DNA from: Fibrobacterota bacterium
GTDB taxonomy: Bacteria > Fibrobacterota > Chitinivibrionia > Chitinivibrionales > Chitinispirillaceae
DNA: 64,000 bases
Reading direction: 5' to 3'
Assembly (NCBI GenBank): GCA_023436145.1
Contig: JAEZKP010000075.1
Span: 25,868-89,867, forward strand
A model generated the notes under the pieces. The model was given only the letters and a program-made list of their open reading frames with translations. It made no database searches and had not been told where the DNA came from. Positions 34,365 through 43,277 of this stretch are shown here, one piece after another (within the stretch, counting starts at the first letter, position 1; every line of letters begins with the position of its first letter). The position numbers and the translations under genes were made by a program.

Positions 34365-35582
34365 TTAAATGGCACTGAATTTAATAACAACATGATTGTG
34401 AAAAATATCTGCCGGATTAATACCAAAATTAGCTGGATCCATCGAGCAGGATATCTTCCAGGCCTCACTCTCACTCTCCTTTTTTCTGGAGAGATCCCTT
34501 ACCTGCAAATTTTCAATTTTCCGACCACCTCTATCAAAAAGCATGACCACCTGAGGAGATAGAAGATGATCCCGGTTTATTTTAACCACCAAACCCATTT
34601 CGCCGGACTCCAGTTTCACAAAACTGCCCACCGGATAGATACCCATAAGTTTGGTAAAATGCTCCACAAGTGTTCTGGGATATTCCTCATCTGCACCCTG
34701 AAAAATCAATGCCAATGCCTCCTGAGGTAAACATGCTCTTTTGGAAGGCGCAGCAGTGGTCAATCTGTCATAAACATCGGCAATGGCACAGAGCATAGAC
34801 ATTTGCTGAATCTGGTGGCTTTTGAGAAAATGAGGATAACCGCCTCCATTTAAACGCTCATGATGTTCAGCAACAACGTGAAACACTGAGGAAGGCAGCT
34901 CCTCTCTGAATCTCTTCAATATTTCTACCCCATAAATTGGATGCATCTTAATTGATTCCAGCTCCTGACGGGTGTGAAGTCCGACTTTGCGGATAAGATC
35001 CTCCGGCAGTTTGACCATACCAATATCATGGAGCATCCCAGCCATTCCCGCTTCCAAAACCATCTCTTTAGAATATCCCAAAACAGAGGCAAAACCGATC
35101 ATTAAGACAGAAACATTCACTGAGTGCGCATACACCTGCTCGCTGTAATTTTTAATCTGAGTGACACCGATTGTTATATCGGGTTGCTGCAATACCTGAG
35201 TAACCAGACCATTCAAGGAATGAATGACATTATTAAGCGGAAAAAATCTACCTGCCCTTACAGCCAAAACCATGGAACGAACTGCATGGACTGTACTTTT
35301 TCTAATATTTTCAGCCTGTCTGACCTGATTTTTGAACTCAGCAAACTGCTCAGAAGTATCTTCATTTATTACTTTTTTCTGTACACCATCATCTGCTTTG
35401 CCGTCTTGAAAAATAACCGTAACAGCACTGACCCCCTGTTTTTTCAGGTATTCAATCTGATGATAGCCGGTAAGAAGTGTATTGGAAGAGAAAAGAAGGA
35501 CATTTTTCTCGTTAAAGACATCCCCGATAAACATTCCCGGTCGCAGGTCTTTAACATCGAGGGTTTTTTGACGAGTACTCAT
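34365..35582 (-). CDS. HD-GYP domain cyclic-di-GMP phosphodiesterase
   Basis: 405 residues: an N-terminal DUF3391-like domain (LRPGMFIGDVF; about 10-130) and a central HD-GYP domain with the catalytic MLHDIGMVKLPEDL near 185-198, HHERLNGGGYP near 248-258 (HH and GYP both present), and ADVYDRLTTAAPSK. HD-GYP enzymes degrade cyclic-di-GMP to GMP and thereby control motility and surface attachment. A further C-terminal beta segment (PVGSFVKLESGEMGLVVKIN, DRGGRKIENLQV) is typical of this subgroup. The start lies only six bases after a near-consensus -10 box, so the mRNA is probably leaderless. All metal-binding motif residues appear in place. Confidence 0.93.
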   Translation of the reverse strand: MSTRQKTLDVKDLRPGMFIGDVFNEKNVLLFSSNTLLTGYHQIEYLKKQGVSAVTVIFQDGKADDGVQKKVINEDTSEQFAEFKNQVRQAENIRKSTVHAVRSMVLAVRAGRFFPLNNVIHSLNGLVTQVLQQPDITIGVTQIKNYSEQVYAHSVNVSVLMIGFASVLGYSKEMVLEAGMAGMLHDIGMVKLPEDLIRKVGLHTRQELESIKMHPIYGVEILKRFREELPSSVFHVVAEHHERLNGGGYPHFLKSHQIQQMSMLCAIADVYDRLTTAAPSKRACLPQEALALIFQGADEEYPRTLVEHFTKLMGIYPVGSFVKLESGEMGLVVKINRDHLLSPQVVMLFDRGGRKIENLQVRDLSRKKESESEAWKISCSMDPANFGINPADIFHNHVVIKFSAI

Positions 35583-35588
35583 AATTTC

Positions 35589-35617
35589 ATTATAGCAGAA
35601 ATCTTCTGTATAATCAA
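35589..35617 (-). promoter_or_regulatory. Strong promoter giving a probable leaderless HD-GYP mRNA
   Basis: Minus-strand TTGATT (35617-35612), a 17-base spacer and perfect TATAAT (35594-35589). The ATG at 35582 begins six bases beyond the -10 box, where transcription normally starts, so little or no 5' UTR remains, and no ribosome-binding site is visible before the ATG. Confidence 0.65.
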
Positions 35618-35642
35618 CTGAATATTACTGAAATACTCTTAG

Positions 35643-36224
35643 TCACCATTTACCTGAAATACAATGATTTATTTTATCGAATAGCTGGTTGAGTGCCAGC
35701 TGGCGTTTTTTACGTTGCTCATGATTGGCTTCAAAGGCTATATACCCCATTAATTCATCGACGGCATCCAAAGCCCCTATCAGAATGATGCCTCCATCTA
35801 TGATCGTTGCAGTCTGGACAATTTTACGAGCGCGAGGCTCCAGGATTTCAATTTCAGAGAGTAATCTGAATTCGGCTTCTGCAAGAAGCACTTCACAGAA
35901 TTCAGCACCGTTAAGTGCAGCAGTCCCTCTTGTATGGGAAAGATTCCATGGTATCCCCTTCCAGTTGCGTATAACTCCACTATCTGCACAAACCGGGCAC
36001 CACCAGTTCAACTCTGCAGGGTCCTCCTGAAGTCTCAGCCTGATAAAACCATGACAAGCTTTTCTTTCGGGTCTTCTGCGACATCGTATCGAGGTATTGA
36101 CCTCCACCCCAGGAGGTGCCATAGTAGCAGCAGAAACAATAGAACCTAGATACTCAGATCTTTCAGTTTCACCAATTTTACTTTTTTTAGATTCCGGTAA
36201 CGCCAGCCGTCCGGTATCTCTCAT
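35643..36224 (-). CDS. Uncharacterised protein with four-cysteine zinc-ribbon-like motif
   Basis: 193 residues. The central part, C48-RRRPERKA-C57 and WWCPVC (C76, C79) followed by ADSGVIRNWKGIPWNLS, resembles an uncharacterised bacterial family that I recall as having paired CxxC-type cysteines and the phrase GVIxxWxGxxWDLS. The spacing fits one zinc site. The C-terminal half is helical with many Glu/Ala/Leu (VLLAEAEFRLLSEIEI, TIIDGGIILIGALDAVDELMG). No signal peptide. It lies 60 bases from the HD-GYP start on the same strand but the HD-GYP promoter is between them. Nucleic-acid binding or a regulatory role is only a suggestion from the zinc motif. Confidence 0.6.
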   Translation of the reverse strand: MRDTGRLALPESKKSKIGETERSEYLGSIVSAATMAPPGVEVNTSIRCRRRPERKACHGFIRLRLQEDPAELNWWCPVCADSGVIRNWKGIPWNLSHTRGTAALNGAEFCEVLLAEAEFRLLSEIEILEPRARKIVQTATIIDGGIILIGALDAVDELMGYIAFEANHEQRKKRQLALNQLFDKINHCISGKW

Positions 36225-36446
36225 GCAATACTCCCGTTATTAAAAGTCCATCAATAACAGTTCTCCTACCAAGCATGCTGAAGATAAAATGAAAATGGAA
36301 ACATGCATTATCTGGAAGGACCATAAAAGCATCGGACCCGGTTATCACTATCTGAAATTAAGCCGATACTGAATCAGTTTCAATCTGAAAAAAAATAAAA
36401 ATAATCTGTTGCAGAGATTTTTGGAAGAGCCTACAAAACCTTAAGA

Positions 36447-36860
36447 CTATTTAACCGCTATAAAATTCAATTTATTCAAAGATGCACGAAGCAATTCACG
36501 ACTATTATCAAAATAAAGCTTCTCCATTGCTTTTTCTACTCCAAACCACTTTGGTGATCTGCCAGGCTCACCATTTCCGGATTTCTTTAAAAACCTGCAT
36601 AAAAAATATTCCACTTTGTAATATTTTTCCTTGAGCACAAATTCCAGATCACCAGCCTTCTCCACTATCTCTCCATCAATCCCAGCTTCCTCTGAAAGCT
36701 CACGAACTCCTGCCTGCTCTGCCGTTTCATCACGCTCAATATGACCTTTAGGGAAAATCCATCTGGAAGGATCTTTCTTGGAGCGGATCAGAAGAATTTT
36801 AAGCTCACCCTTATCACAGCGGAAAGCGATTGCACCTGCCTGAAGTACCTTTTTTTTCAT
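36447..36860 (-). CDS. Nudix hydrolase (diadenosine-polyphosphate-hydrolase-like)
   Basis: 137 residues. The Nudix box GHIERDETAEQAGVREL followed by SEEAGI (about residues 39-61) matches G-x5-E-x7-REUxEExGU in every required position, so the pyrophosphohydrolase should be active. The N-terminal AGAIAFRCDKGELKILLIRS and the WIFPKGHIE phrase are typical of bis-5'-nucleosyl-tetraphosphate (Ap4A)-type or MutT-related enzymes that handle nucleotide polyphosphates. A single gene, separated by 140 bases or more from its neighbours. Substrate cannot be decided from sequence. Confidence 0.9.
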   Translation of the reverse strand: MKKKVLQAGAIAFRCDKGELKILLIRSKKDPSRWIFPKGHIERDETAEQAGVRELSEEAGIDGEIVEKAGDLEFVLKEKYYKVEYFLCRFLKKSGNGEPGRSPKWFGVEKAMEKLYFDNSRELLRASLNKLNFIAVK

Positions 36861-37002
36861 ATTCGCTAATATAATTTATTATCCCTTGCGCAGATACACT
36901 ACCGGCTTTCCCCTTTCCTTTTTCCCCGTTATAAAGATTCACTTACTTTATAAAAGTGGAAGCAAAGAGCATACCGTCTATCCCAGATACCAGTCCGATC
37001 CC

Positions 37003-37455
37003 CTACCAGTTTATCGCAACTTTAAGAACAATTTTGTGTAAGCTCCCATTAATCCCCAATGGTGCATGAGCATCCTCAGGGAAAAATATAGCACAAGACC
37101 CGGGAGTCAATCCAAACCAGGTCTCCGGTACATCTGTATAAAAGATCACATCTCTCTGAGCATCATACTCACCATCTTTACCTATACATTTGGAAAGCGG
37201 CCGCCACCCGATATTATCGATCCCCGACACTGCATACTGAATATCAATGTATTTACGATGTGCCTCCAACCGCACTCCCGACAAACCAACCCCTGCGGTA
37301 ATGGTTGCAGTAGCAATCAGACGCTCACCTATAATCTCTCTTCTTCCAGAACTGAATGCATCTGCATCTATCGAACGAAGATATTCAAATGCAGCCAGAA
37401 ATCCAGGGTGAATTCCTGTGTATCTGTCCATAGCATCCAAAGAGTCAAGAATCAT
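37003..37455 (-). CDS. YhcH/YjgK/YiaL family protein (DUF386)
   Basis: 150 residues forming a cupin-like jelly roll, about the usual length of this family. Recognisable motifs are LEAHRKYIDIQYAVSG, WRPL and the C-terminal FFPEDAHAPLGI, in which the histidines and glutamate are metal ligands in known structures of the family. Members occur in operons for sialic-acid, N-acetyl-sugar or beta-galactoside catabolism, and anomerase-like activity has been proposed. Here it is a single gene with AGGA before ATG 37455; the GH20 hexosaminidase 520 bases away is a possible functional relation. Confidence in family is high, in function low. Confidence 0.86.
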   Translation of the reverse strand: MILDSLDAMDRYTGIHPGFLAAFEYLRSIDADAFSSGRREIIGERLIATATITAGVGLSGVRLEAHRKYIDIQYAVSGIDNIGWRPLSKCIGKDGEYDAQRDVIFYTDVPETWFGLTPGSCAIFFPEDAHAPLGINGSLHKIVLKVAINW

Positions 37456-37555
37456 GAATTCCTATTCTCCTCAACTTGTCCTCTGATCAAATAATCCAGT
37501 GGGGCAATATAAATCCTGATAGCATCGACAGCAAACAGCTCAAATCCGGACTATC

Positions 37556-37927
37556 TCAATATAATTTTGACTCTATCTCTTTTAACTTGGCGGAAAGCAG
37601 TTCCTTACTGAGTGGCTTTATAAGATAACCCTGCAGGCCCACCTTAATCGCTTGCAATATATGGCATCGCTCTTGAACAGTTGTAACCATTACCACTGCA
37701 ATTTTATCTGTTTTTGCATTACTCTTCAGATATTTAAGAAAATCTATTCCGGACATTTTTGGCAGATTCCAATCCAGAAGCACCAGATCAAACGCTTCAT
37801 TATGCACCAGCGGTACAGCTTCTTCAGCTGAACCGATAGCTGTAATATCCCTGTACCCAAGATCACGCAATAATTTAAGCATCATAAATCTTAGCGCATT
37901 AGAATCATCTATAACCAGTATCTTCAT
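37556..37927 (-). CDS. CheY-like single-domain response regulator
   Basis: 123 residues, one receiver domain without output domain. The acidic pair is in VIDDS (Asp7, Asp8), the phospho-acceptor Asp in LLDWNLP (about 52), the Thr in VVMVTT and the Lys in LIKPLS; all are intact. It starts with ATG 37927 preceded by AGGG. The nearest sensor-like gene is the degenerate hybrid kinase 11 kb away, so its partner is unknown. Candidates for a role are chemotaxis or a phosphorelay. Located between the YhcH-like and GH20 genes on the same strand, separated from each by 50-100 bases. Confidence 0.92.
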   Translation of the reverse strand: MKILVIDDSNALRFMMLKLLRDLGYRDITAIGSAEEAVPLVHNEAFDLVLLDWNLPKMSGIDFLKYLKSNAKTDKIAVVMVTTVQERCHILQAIKVGLQGYLIKPLSKELLSAKLKEIESKLY

Positions 37928-37980
37928 TATTCAGCCCTGGGAGAATTGTACCAATCAGCTGTCTTTTAGTCAAAGATTTT

Positions 37981-39819
37981 TTAAATACCCTGAACCTTCT
38001 CTAACGCATTTCTAAAGATATCGACCACATTTCGCAGCTCCGATTCTTTATTTCGAACCCGCCACAGACTTATCAATTTATCCAGGAGTTGGTACCCCAT
38101 CTCAATTAACTCCGTTTTCTTTAAAGGAACATCCAGCCTCTGCTGGTACTCATTCCCCTTTTTAAAAAGCAGCAATCCTAATGTCCATACGATAGCAGAG
38201 GCCCCCAATACGATCTCATCGTACTCAAGATGCTTTTGATCATTCAAAGCGCGCAGCCTGATAAGTTCTTTATGAATCTCGACTGCCCTGGAATAATTTT
38301 TATAAAGCACCCCGGCATCAATTTCTTTAACCTTCTCCTCTTTATTCCACAGACCTTCTGTTCCGCTAACCCAGGCATAAATATTACCAAAATGATAGAA
38401 ACAGAGCGATCCTAACTCCCGAAGTAAAGTATAAAGTGTCTCACTATTATCTCCCCACTCCAAAACTGATACTGCACGATCAAATGAATCATTACAGGGA
38501 TAAGATTGCCTGTTCCAGCTGAGAGCAGCACCCAGTATCATACCATGAAACATGCCAGCCAAAAGATTCACATGTCCGCAATCCCCCCAATCTGTATTCA
38601 AAACTCCTAATACTTTGTACCTGAAACCGTATTCCACCATCTTACGAATATTACTGGTAGCCGCCTCAAGATCATAAGCAAACCTGCTCCATCCCTGGGT
38701 CCCGGGACAAACATACTGCTTCACTCCAGCATCTGCCAATATCCGGATGTTATTATCAGTAATGTCAGCTGCATACCCCCAATTTAAAAAAATCACATCC
38801 GGGGGTAACTGACTAATAAGCTCTGGATGATTAAGTACTATATCACCCCAAAGCATGGGTATTTTTCCATGCTTCTTTACTACACTTATCAACCTGTTCA
38901 CAAATTCCAGATATAGAGGCCCTACCCCCTCCTTTTGAACTTTGTGTGAGTTTTTGCCTTTACCTAAATCAAAAGTTTCATCACAGCAGATATTAAAGTA
39001 TCTGGATGAAAAAAGAGGAAGATACTCCTCAATCATCGAACTGATCAACTTAAAACTGGCTTCATTGGCCGGATCTATTGTGTAATGGGCCATCCTATCC
39101 CAAAGATTATGCGGAAGCTCCGAAGCCTTAATGTCCAACTCATTTAAATCTTCATATCGCTTTAACCGCAGCAGTTCGTAAAGATGACCAAAAGAAGCCA
39201 GTGATGGAATCAGATCAATATGAAAACTTCTGCAGTAACTGTCCAGTTCCAATACTTCCTCTGCTGTAAGAGGATCTTTACCAACCCATAACTCAGGAAT
39301 ATTTTTAAAAGCAAAAGAGTGCTCTATGTATAACTGAAATTCATTAATTTTGTAATAAGCCAATTTCTCAATTATAGATTTCAGGGTGGAAACTTTAGGA
39401 ACCTTTCCCCTGGTAATATCGTGGTAAAAACCGCGATGGTCAAAATCAGGAAAGTCATTTATCTGCATACAAGGAATCTCCACCCCCTGGAGTGAGATCA
39501 CCTGAAGAAGAGTTTGTGCTGCCCAGAAAAGAGCTTTTTGGGATTTACCATCAAGAATAATCCTGTCACTCTCCACCAAAATGCGATACTCTTCACTCTG
39601 CTCTTCACCATGCCCAAGAATGATCCCCTTATTTTTTTCCAGGCTTCCAACGCGAAGAGCTATATCAATTCCGGTTAATGCCCTTATCCTTTCCTTTAAC
39701 ATCCTTGCCGTACCGGACAAATCAGCTGAACTACTCTCTATATGAATAAACTCTGCATCGCTCAGAGTAAATTTTCCATCGGTTTTTATCAACCGTTTCA
39801 CCTGTGGAATCAATTTCAT
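37981..39819 (-). CDS. Glycoside hydrolase family 20 beta-N-acetylhexosaminidase-like protein
   Basis: 612 residues without a signal peptide, so probably cytoplasmic. An N-terminal GH20b domain (about 1-120) precedes the TIM-barrel, where the catalytic Asp-Glu pair appears as CCDETFDLG (Asp280, Glu281); FPDFDHRGFYHDITRGKVP and EFQLYIEHSFAF are also family features. GH20 enzymes release terminal N-acetylglucosamine or -galactosamine by substrate-assisted catalysis. The C-terminal third is helical with no assignable domain. Ribosome site AAGGA precedes ATG 39819. In this group of organisms, turnover of chitin or peptidoglycan fragments would be a sensible role (inference). Confidence 0.88.
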   Translation of the reverse strand: MKLIPQVKRLIKTDGKFTLSDAEFIHIESSSADLSGTARMLKERIRALTGIDIALRVGSLEKNKGIILGHGEEQSEEYRILVESDRIILDGKSQKALFWAAQTLLQVISLQGVEIPCMQINDFPDFDHRGFYHDITRGKVPKVSTLKSIIEKLAYYKINEFQLYIEHSFAFKNIPELWVGKDPLTAEEVLELDSYCRSFHIDLIPSLASFGHLYELLRLKRYEDLNELDIKASELPHNLWDRMAHYTIDPANEASFKLISSMIEEYLPLFSSRYFNICCDETFDLGKGKNSHKVQKEGVGPLYLEFVNRLISVVKKHGKIPMLWGDIVLNHPELISQLPPDVIFLNWGYAADITDNNIRILADAGVKQYVCPGTQGWSRFAYDLEAATSNIRKMVEYGFRYKVLGVLNTDWGDCGHVNLLAGMFHGMILGAALSWNRQSYPCNDSFDRAVSVLEWGDNSETLYTLLRELGSLCFYHFGNIYAWVSGTEGLWNKEEKVKEIDAGVLYKNYSRAVEIHKELIRLRALNDQKHLEYDEIVLGASAIVWTLGLLLFKKGNEYQQRLDVPLKKTELIEMGYQLLDKLISLWRVRNKESELRNVVDIFRNALEKVQGI

Positions 39820-40329
39820 ATAAAATCCTTAACGATAAATAAAAGGATTTGAAATAACTCAATTTTTCCCTGTATTGCCCTTACCTAATTTTGCAATTCA
39901 GGATAAGTTAAAGATAGTTTAAATACATAGCAGTCCATATCGAAAATCCACCAGCTGCGCAAAAACAGTCAAAACTATCACAGACCTTAAAAGCTTTTAA
40001 ACATCATCTTTTGTTTAGTCTTTCTAAACTTGAAGTATAAATATTATCTTCATAGAAATAAAATTCACATACACCTGAACAGGTAATTCGAATCCTATGT
40101 ACTCGCTTCGTACCGGAGCCACCCGAACCCTTAGACATTGGCCTCCACGAATCGAACTCACTTTATACACTCAGTATCTGATTCGTTACTCAGTTTCCGG
40201 TGGTCTCAATTTATAACTGTATATATCGTCATATTTACTGAAGCAGCGCTGGTTTTTCTTATTCTATTGAACAGGTGCAATAAACCACCCAAAGAAATTT
40301 GAAACAGTTTTTTCTGTTAAGGAACACTT
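39820..40329. other. 510-bp intergenic region, mostly unexplained
   Basis: Divergent gap between GH20 and the DUF3450-type operon. A small hairpin GTTTAG/CTAAAC lies at about 40013-40029. Around 40085-40200 three T-loop-like strings occur (TTCGAATCC and reverse-complement GTTCGATTC / GGTTCG), as well as a direct repeat ACTCAGT with about 19-base spacing, but no cloverleaf folds from them. Promoters for both neighbours must lie here; none is convincing. Confidence 0.4.
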
Positions 40330-41148
40330 ATGAGAATTTATCAAAATATTCTGATGATTATTATTTTTGCATACGGCTACTTAATGGTTCCAGTTTATGC
40401 TGCGGAAACAGCTGATTTAGAAAAAGAAATTACTCGGCTCCGAAAAGAACTGGCATCGGTTTCATCTCAGCGGCACACTGTCAAACAGGAATCCATAAAT
40501 GATTCAAAAGATCATGATTCTTATAAGGCCAGATTTGAAAACCGTTTCAGGGCCGCTACAGCAGAAGCAGATTCTATTTCAGCGCTGATCCATGATCATC
40601 AACAAAGAAGAGATTCTTTATCTGCAGTTATTGCCAATCTTACGACATCGCAGAAACAGTACGATCTGTTGCAAGAAAATTTTAGACTGCGACTAATTGA
40701 TATATGTGATAACTTTGCCCAACAAGCAGCAAAAATACCTCCCATGTCCTCCAAAAGTATTATTGCCCCTGCAGCTTTTCTAAAAAGTGAACTTGCATCC
40801 AGAAACATAGACAATGTTGACGGATTGCAAAGGCTGATTCAGATTATAGATAATCACGAGGAGTTAACCCGGAGTATTCAGATATTCCAGGGGATTTCAC
40901 CAGTTCCAGACATGCCAGGGGCAGTATACCGCTTACGCATAGGAAGTCTTTTCGAAGCTGCTGTGCAGCCAAACGGAAACAAGTATGCATTCTGGAATGG
41001 AACAGATAGCGCAGGCAAAGAGATTTGGCTTACCCAGGCTGATCCTGAAGGTGCCGCTCAGATTTTCAATGCAATAAACATAAGAGAAGGTAAAGCATTA
41101 CCGGCTTTTGCCAGGGTCCCGAAGTTCGGGTTTACTGAAGGGGAATAA
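40330..41148 (+). CDS. Periplasmic coiled-coil protein of DUF3450 type (first gene of TonB/ExbBD operon)
   Basis: 272 residues. A signal peptide (about 1-26, ending VYAAE) is followed by a long coiled coil (LEKEITRLRKELASVSSQ, EADSISALIHDHQQRRDSLS; to about residue 130) and a C-terminal globular part with YRLRIGSLFEAAVQPNGN and AFWNGTDSAGKEIWLTQADP. This arrangement, directly upstream of a long ExbB, a short ExbB, ExbD and TonB, is that of the DUF3450 gene in the TonB2-like systems known from vibrios and relatives. Its role is probably as an adaptor between the inner-membrane motor and TonB. Ribosome signal TTAAGGA precedes ATG 40330. Confidence 0.75.
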   Translation: MRIYQNILMIIIFAYGYLMVPVYAAETADLEKEITRLRKELASVSSQRHTVKQESINDSKDHDSYKARFENRFRAATAEADSISALIHDHQQRRDSLSAVIANLTTSQKQYDLLQENFRLRLIDICDNFAQQAAKIPPMSSKSIIAPAAFLKSELASRNIDNVDGLQRLIQIIDNHEELTRSIQIFQGISPVPDMPGAVYRLRIGSLFEAAVQPNGNKYAFWNGTDSAGKEIWLTQADPEGAAQIFNAINIREGKALPAFARVPKFGFTEGE

Positions 41149-41152
41149 AGCA

Positions 41153-42610
41153 ATGCACAGGATCATTTCATTTCTTTTCATAGTTACGCTGACCGCGGTG
41201 GCGGCAACCGATAAAAATCAGATACTCAGAGAACATGAACTTGAACTTCTTAAAGGACAATTAGAAAAGGCCAGAGATTCTCTTCAGAATGAGATAGCCG
41301 CCAGATGGCGTATTCGTCAACTTAACTTCAACCAGCGTGAAAAAGATAAAGAAGAACTTGTCCAACTGCATGAAAAAACGGAACGGTTACGCAATGAACT
41401 GGCACAGATTAAAGAAGAATGCTACTCAAAAGAACGGATAATCGAGGCAGAGCAGAAAAAGCTGTCCGAAAAAAAGGAGATTTGGAACTACCTTTCCTCC
41501 TCAATGGAAGAAGTCCTGAAAAAAGAGTCAGAACAACTGATGCAATCTTTTCCTGTGGACATCGAAGAGCGACGGATGGATCTGGAAGAGCTGCGCCGAA
41601 AATTTAAAACTGACAGAAATGCATTAAATGCACTGCCCAAACTGGTTTCCTATTATTCAAAATATCTGGAAAAAGGAAACAAAACCACTATAACCAAAAC
41701 AAACATTTTTCCGGAAACTGGCGAACCACAACTGATTACTCTTGCCCGATTTGGTAATGTTTTTGGTTACGGTGTAAACAGGGATTCCGACATTTTTATT
41801 ATTCGACAATCTGGCAGCCCGGGTTCAGGACGTTACACCACAGAACAGCTGGGTTCATTATCTCCATTAAAGGAATTCCTGTCTGCTTCATTCCCTGGGT
41901 GGATCGAAATGCAGAAAATAAAAGGCCCGGTAATGTTTGATATCATGCAAAACACACAATCATCGGTTCTGATAAAGGGTCAAAAAATAAACCGCACCGA
42001 AAAATTCAAACAATTCATTAAAGCAGGTGGTCCTGTAATGTATCCACTGGGTATTCTTGTGCTTTGGTCAATTATACTCATGTTCTGGAAGTTAATAATT
42101 TTTAGCCGTAAACATACCTCAGACTCAAGAATATCAAAAACGGTGATGAACTATCTTAACAATAACGAAATGGAAAAAGCTAAAAATTTTATCAGTAACC
42201 ATCATGGAGTTGTGGCCAGAGTGGTGCACACCTGTCTGGAACATTCGAAATGGTCAAGAGCATCAGCAGAAAAAGCAGTAAAAGAGATACTCATAGAAGA
42301 ACTTCCTCAGCTTACCAGACATCTCAATACACTTGCAGTAATCGCCGGAGCCGCACCATTGTTGGGTTTATTAGGAACTGTAACCGGTATGATCAACCTT
42401 TTTGAAGTGATCACCAGCTATGGAACAGGAGATCCAAAAATTCTGGCTGCAGGAATCTCAGAAGCATTAATTACCACCGAAGTCGGGCTTATTATCGCAA
42501 TACCTGTAATGTTAATCCATAACTTCCTGCGAAATAGGGCAAATGATATTCAGGCAGCAACAGAAAAGTATGCCATTCGCATTCTCAATCGATTGTGGCC
42601 GGAGAATTAA
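41153..42610 (+). CDS. Long MotA/TolQ/ExbB-family protein with periplasmic coiled-coil extension
   Basis: 485 residues from ATG 41153 (GGGGA upstream; an in-frame start at 41108 would overlap the previous gene). Signal-like N-terminus, then a coiled coil rich in Glu/Lys (about 20-150), a beta-rich domain (about 175-290), and the ExbB core: membrane helices at VMYPLGILVLWSIILMF, LAVIAGAAPLLGLLGTVTG and LITTEVGLIIAIPVMLIHN. The Pro-Leu-Leu-Gly-Leu-Leu-Gly-Thr motif is the MotA/TolQ/ExbB signature. The long extension matches the TtpC-like proteins of vibrio TonB2 systems. It stands four bases after the DUF3450-type gene. It is a proton-channel-type motor subunit. Confidence 0.82.
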   Translation: MHRIISFLFIVTLTAVAATDKNQILREHELELLKGQLEKARDSLQNEIAARWRIRQLNFNQREKDKEELVQLHEKTERLRNELAQIKEECYSKERIIEAEQKKLSEKKEIWNYLSSSMEEVLKKESEQLMQSFPVDIEERRMDLEELRRKFKTDRNALNALPKLVSYYSKYLEKGNKTTITKTNIFPETGEPQLITLARFGNVFGYGVNRDSDIFIIRQSGSPGSGRYTTEQLGSLSPLKEFLSASFPGWIEMQKIKGPVMFDIMQNTQSSVLIKGQKINRTEKFKQFIKAGGPVMYPLGILVLWSIILMFWKLIIFSRKHTSDSRISKTVMNYLNNNEMEKAKNFISNHHGVVARVVHTCLEHSKWSRASAEKAVKEILIEELPQLTRHLNTLAVIAGAAPLLGLLGTVTGMINLFEVITSYGTGDPKILAAGISEALITTEVGLIIAIPVMLIHNFLRNRANDIQAATEKYAIRILNRLWPEN

Positions 42611-42615
42611 ACCAG

Positions 42616-43269
42616 ATGGATCTTCTATCTTTGTTTCTTGCTGATTTTCAAAAGGGTGGAATCCTGATGTGGATTATTTTTCTGGCTGCAGTGATAGCCT
42701 GGATGATCGGTGTCGAGAAACTGGTCTCACTAAGCAGTTTCTCCCTCTCCCGAAGAAAATTTCTCCAATATGTAGATTATCTTTACCGCAACAACGAAAA
42801 CCATATCGGGAAAACCGGATTTGAAAACTATGATATTCTACTCGAACAGCTCAAGCAGAGCCTGAAAACGCAAGGGGCTGGTTGTAAAGGAATGCTTCGT
42901 GAATTTCTCATCGCAACCGTTCCATTTCTTAACAGACATCTTTCCACCATGAGCGTATGGATATCCATAGCTCCTCTTCTGGGACTGCTGGGAACTGTAA
43001 TTGGAATGATAACGACATTCAGGGTTATTGTTGATTTTGGAATCGGTAATCCCAGCCTGACTGCTGAAGGTATAAGTGTGGCACTTCTGACAACCCAGGC
43101 TGGTTTAATATCAGCTTTTCCATCTATGATCTTTCATAATTATCTGAACGGGAAAAAAAATGCCCTGATCACAGATATTCTTAAAGACTGTGAACAGGTG
43201 AAAAATAAATTGAATTCTTTCCAGACAGAAAAAAAGACTATGAAAAATGATTCGTCTTCAAGGGAATAA
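42616..43269 (+). CDS. exbB: ExbB/TolQ-type proton channel protein
   Basis: About 217 residues. ATG 42616 follows GGAGAA by nine bases; an in-frame GTG at 42595 would overlap the previous gene and is less likely. Three membrane segments: GGILMWIIFLAAVIAWMIG, WISIAPLLGLLGTVIGMITTF and LLTTQAGLISAFPSMIFHNYL, with the APLLGLLGTV signature and the Thr pair in the third helix. ExbB forms the pentameric channel around ExbD. A short hydrophilic C-terminal tail follows. It is the second ExbB-like subunit of the operon, next to the long one, as in TonB2-type systems. Five bases separate the stop of the previous gene from the start. Confidence 0.9.
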   Translation: MDLLSLFLADFQKGGILMWIIFLAAVIAWMIGVEKLVSLSSFSLSRRKFLQYVDYLYRNNENHIGKTGFENYDILLEQLKQSLKTQGAGCKGMLREFLIATVPFLNRHLSTMSVWISIAPLLGLLGTVIGMITTFRVIVDFGIGNPSLTAEGISVALLTTQAGLISAFPSMIFHNYLNGKKNALITDILKDCEQVKNKLNSFQTEKKTMKNDSSSRE

Positions 43270-43277
43270 GGAAAAAC

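Noticed and set aside
39820..40329. tRNA gene from TTCGAATCC-like strings
   Set aside because: No cloverleaf can be formed; T-loop-like strings lack matching stems, acceptor and anticodon arms.
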